DNA from: Bacteroidota bacterium
GTDB taxonomy: Bacteria > Bacteroidota > Bacteroidia > Flavobacteriales > Weeksellaceae
Assembly (NCBI GenBank): GCA_023420435.1
Contig: JAEZWE010000230.1
Span: 1-6,491 of the forward strand
Reading direction: 5' to 3'
Length of the DNA stretch: 6,491 nt
The translations under genes and the position numbers were made by a program. A model generated the notes under the pieces. The model was not told the DNA's origin, searched no databases, and saw only the letters and a list, made by a program, of their open reading frames with translations. Below are positions 5,697 to 6,491 of the stretch, piece by piece (the stretch's first letter is position 1; each line of letters begins with the position of its first letter).

Positions 5697-6319
5697 GATT
5701 TTTATTCTTGACTGTGTTAACTTTCTTTTGCTTTTCAGAGGCGTCTGCACAATTTGACTTTAATTTAAAATGCACCATTAAGAGTAATAGGATTAACCCT
5801 AAAGATAATTTAATCAGGGAAAGCTCTAATATTTATTACAATTCTGAAAACCCGGACATTTACATTGTAGAAAAAAAAGGTTTTTATAGGCTTTTTCATA
5901 ACGGCACAAAGGAGATATACCAGTTTTTAAAGTCGAATGTTAACGGGAAATCAGTGTTGGCTACTGCTGGGATTGAAGCAATGAGGCTTGATTACAGTGA
6001 ATTTGAGATAAAACGAGTTAGCGTTGAGAAAATTTCTAATAATAAATTTTTGGTAAAAAGTTTTAGTAACATTAAAACAAAAAGGTCAAATCTGGAAGTT
6101 GTTTTTACATTGAAAAAGTCACCCATTCCAATGACCCGTGTGAGATTTTTGGATTTAAGTCCAACAATTCATCAGAAAATATATGATGAACTTCTTGTAA
6201 ATCTCGATAATCCTAATTACCAGTGGGAAAAAGCAGAGGTGGATTATAAAAATGGATACAAATTTATTTATGAAGTCTCCAATTGTCAATCTACAAATAT
6301 GAGGCTGAGATTTGAATGA
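5693..6319 (+). CDS. exported protein of unknown function
   Basis: A 208-residue protein counted from ATG 5693 that I do not recognise. Residues 1-19 are a clear signal peptide (MRFLFL, hydrophobic core, SEASA) with cleavage expected before Q20. C13 lies inside the hydrophobic stretch without a lipobox, so a soluble periplasmic or secreted form is more likely than a lipoprotein. The mature part is lysine- and asparagine-rich with alternating strand-like segments (DIYIVEKKGFYRLFHNG, FEIKRVSVEKI, NLEVVFTLKK), suggesting a mainly beta fold. It carries just two cysteines, C27 and C198 near each end, which could form a disulfide. The ATG lies within ATGA overlapping the glycosylase stop, implying translational coupling. 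An upstream in-frame TTG at 5669 would put eight residues before the signal peptide and is rejected. No functional link between a periplasmic protein and DNA repair is evident, so coupling may be accidental. Confidence 0.8.
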   Translation: MRFLFLTVLTFFCFSEASAQFDFNLKCTIKSNRINPKDNLIRESSNIYYNSENPDIYIVEKKGFYRLFHNGTKEIYQFLKSNVNGKSVLATAGIEAMRLDYSEFEIKRVSVEKISNNKFLVKSFSNIKTKRSNLEVVFTLKKSPIPMTRVRFLDLSPTIHQKIYDELLVNLDNPNYQWEKAEVDYKNGYKFIYEVSNCQSTNMRLRFE

Positions 6320-6326
6320 TTTTTTC

Positions 6327-6357
6327 TTGACTTTCCCTTTTCCACGCCTTATCTTTG
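6327..6357 (+). promoter_or_regulatory. queA promoter (TTG-N20-TATCTTTG)
   Basis: A TTG -33 element at 6327-6329 is followed after 20 bases by TATCTTTG at 6350-6357, an exact match in both sequence and spacing to the Bacteroidota housekeeping sigma promoter. It begins eight bases after the stop of the exported-protein gene and lies 38 bases before the queA ATG, leaving a leader of roughly 30 bases. No terminator hairpin separates it from the upstream gene. This is the best promoter in the window. Confidence 0.8.
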
Positions 6358-6375
6358 CACCCACAAATTTATAAA

Positions 6376-6393
6376 CCGTAAAATCCGTAAATT
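6376..6393 (+). repeat. tandem 9-base repeat in the queA leader
   Basis: CCGTAAAAT (6376-6384) is followed directly by CCGTAAATT (6385-6393), two adjacent 9-mers with one difference, ending two bases before the queA ATG. This lies where a ribosome binding site would be, and no GGAGG-like sequence is present. It may be chance in AT-rich DNA or a small duplication; no function is claimed. Confidence 0.4.
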
Positions 6394-6395
6394 TT

Positions 6396-6491
6396 ATGAA
6401 AACATCTGATTTTAATTTCCATTTGCCGGAACATCTTTTGGCAGAACATCCTTCAGAACACAGAGATGAAGCAAAATTGATGGTTTTGGAC
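6396..6491 (+). CDS. queA: tRNA preQ1(34) S-adenosylmethionine ribosyltransferase-isomerase, 5' part
   Basis: The first 32 codons of queA; the gene runs off the window end with the frame open. The N-terminus, MKTSDFNFHLPEHLLAEHPS then HRDEAKLMVLD, is highly characteristic of QueA (xxSDFxxxLPexLIAxxPxxxRdxxrLmvld). The enzyme transfers and isomerises the ribosyl group of S-adenosylmethionine onto preQ1 at wobble position 34 of tRNAs with GUN anticodons, making epoxyqueuosine. It has its own promoter at 6327-6357, so it is probably transcribed separately from the exported-protein gene. It is the third tRNA-maturation gene in the window, after tsaC and cca. The active-site regions lie outside the window and cannot be checked. 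Confidence 0.93.
   Translation, partial: MKTSDFNFHLPEHLLAEHPSEHRDEAKLMVLD

Noticed and set aside
5731..5749. Lipoprotein signal at C13 of the exported protein
   Set aside because: The residues before the cysteine (TFF) do not form a lipobox, while SEASA followed by Q fits ordinary signal peptidase cleavage.
6155..6364. Minus-strand open frame of 69 codons over the end of the exported protein and the queA promoter
   Set aside because: Lysine-rich and hydrophobic low-complexity translation, with overlap of a clear plus-strand gene and a good promoter.
1..6491. A mobile element, phage remnant or multi-gene defence system
   Set aside because: Every gene but one has a housekeeping or ordinary family assignment, all lie on one strand, and no transposase, integrase, tRNA gene or flanking terminal repeats are present.

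Overview
The window is AT-rich, densely coded DNA from a member of the Bacteroidota, most likely a flavobacterium of the Chryseobacterium / Weeksellaceae group. The reasons are the protein sequence style, the absence of Shine-Dalgarno sites, two clear TAnnTTTG-type -7 promoter elements (TATCTTTG), and intergenic repeats of a kind I associate with flavobacterial genomes. The genus is an inference. All eight recognisable genes lie on the + strand, seven of them complete.

Layout: a GNAT acetyltransferase (40-486) overlaps by one base a TsaC/Sua5-type threonylcarbamoyl-AMP synthase (486-1034). A 100-base gap holds a promoter-like TATCTTTG and a striking inverted array of 9-base units ending in a T-tract. 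The HD-domain CCA tRNA nucleotidyltransferase (1135-2553) follows at once. Next come a small two-helix membrane protein with a bacterial PH-like domain (2603-3085) and a secreted S9 (prolyl oligopeptidase / DPP5-like) serine peptidase (3113-5107). The 97-base gap after the peptidase contains a G-rich repeat-like element and a textbook intrinsic terminator whose T-tract touches the next start codon. A family-6 uracil-DNA-glycosylase-fold protein (DNA-deoxyinosine glycosylase, 5205-5696) overlaps by ATGA an exported protein I do not recognise (5693-6319). The window ends in the first 32 codons of queA (6396 onward) behind a good promoter.

Functional theme: three genes act on tRNA, namely t6A37 synthesis (tsaC), 3'-CCA addition (cca) and queuosine synthesis (queA). 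They are interspersed with unrelated functions: small-molecule or protein acetylation, base-excision repair and periplasmic peptide digestion. This looks like ordinary chromosomal core sequence. I see no phage, IS, CRISPR, toxin-antitoxin or defence system.

The most interesting material is non-coding. Three of the genes have a hairpin or hairpin plus T-tract ending 0 to 5 bases before the start codon, one of them built from six phased copies of a GCAGATT core. The unrecognised exported protein coupled to the glycosylase is the only gene that could hold new biology.
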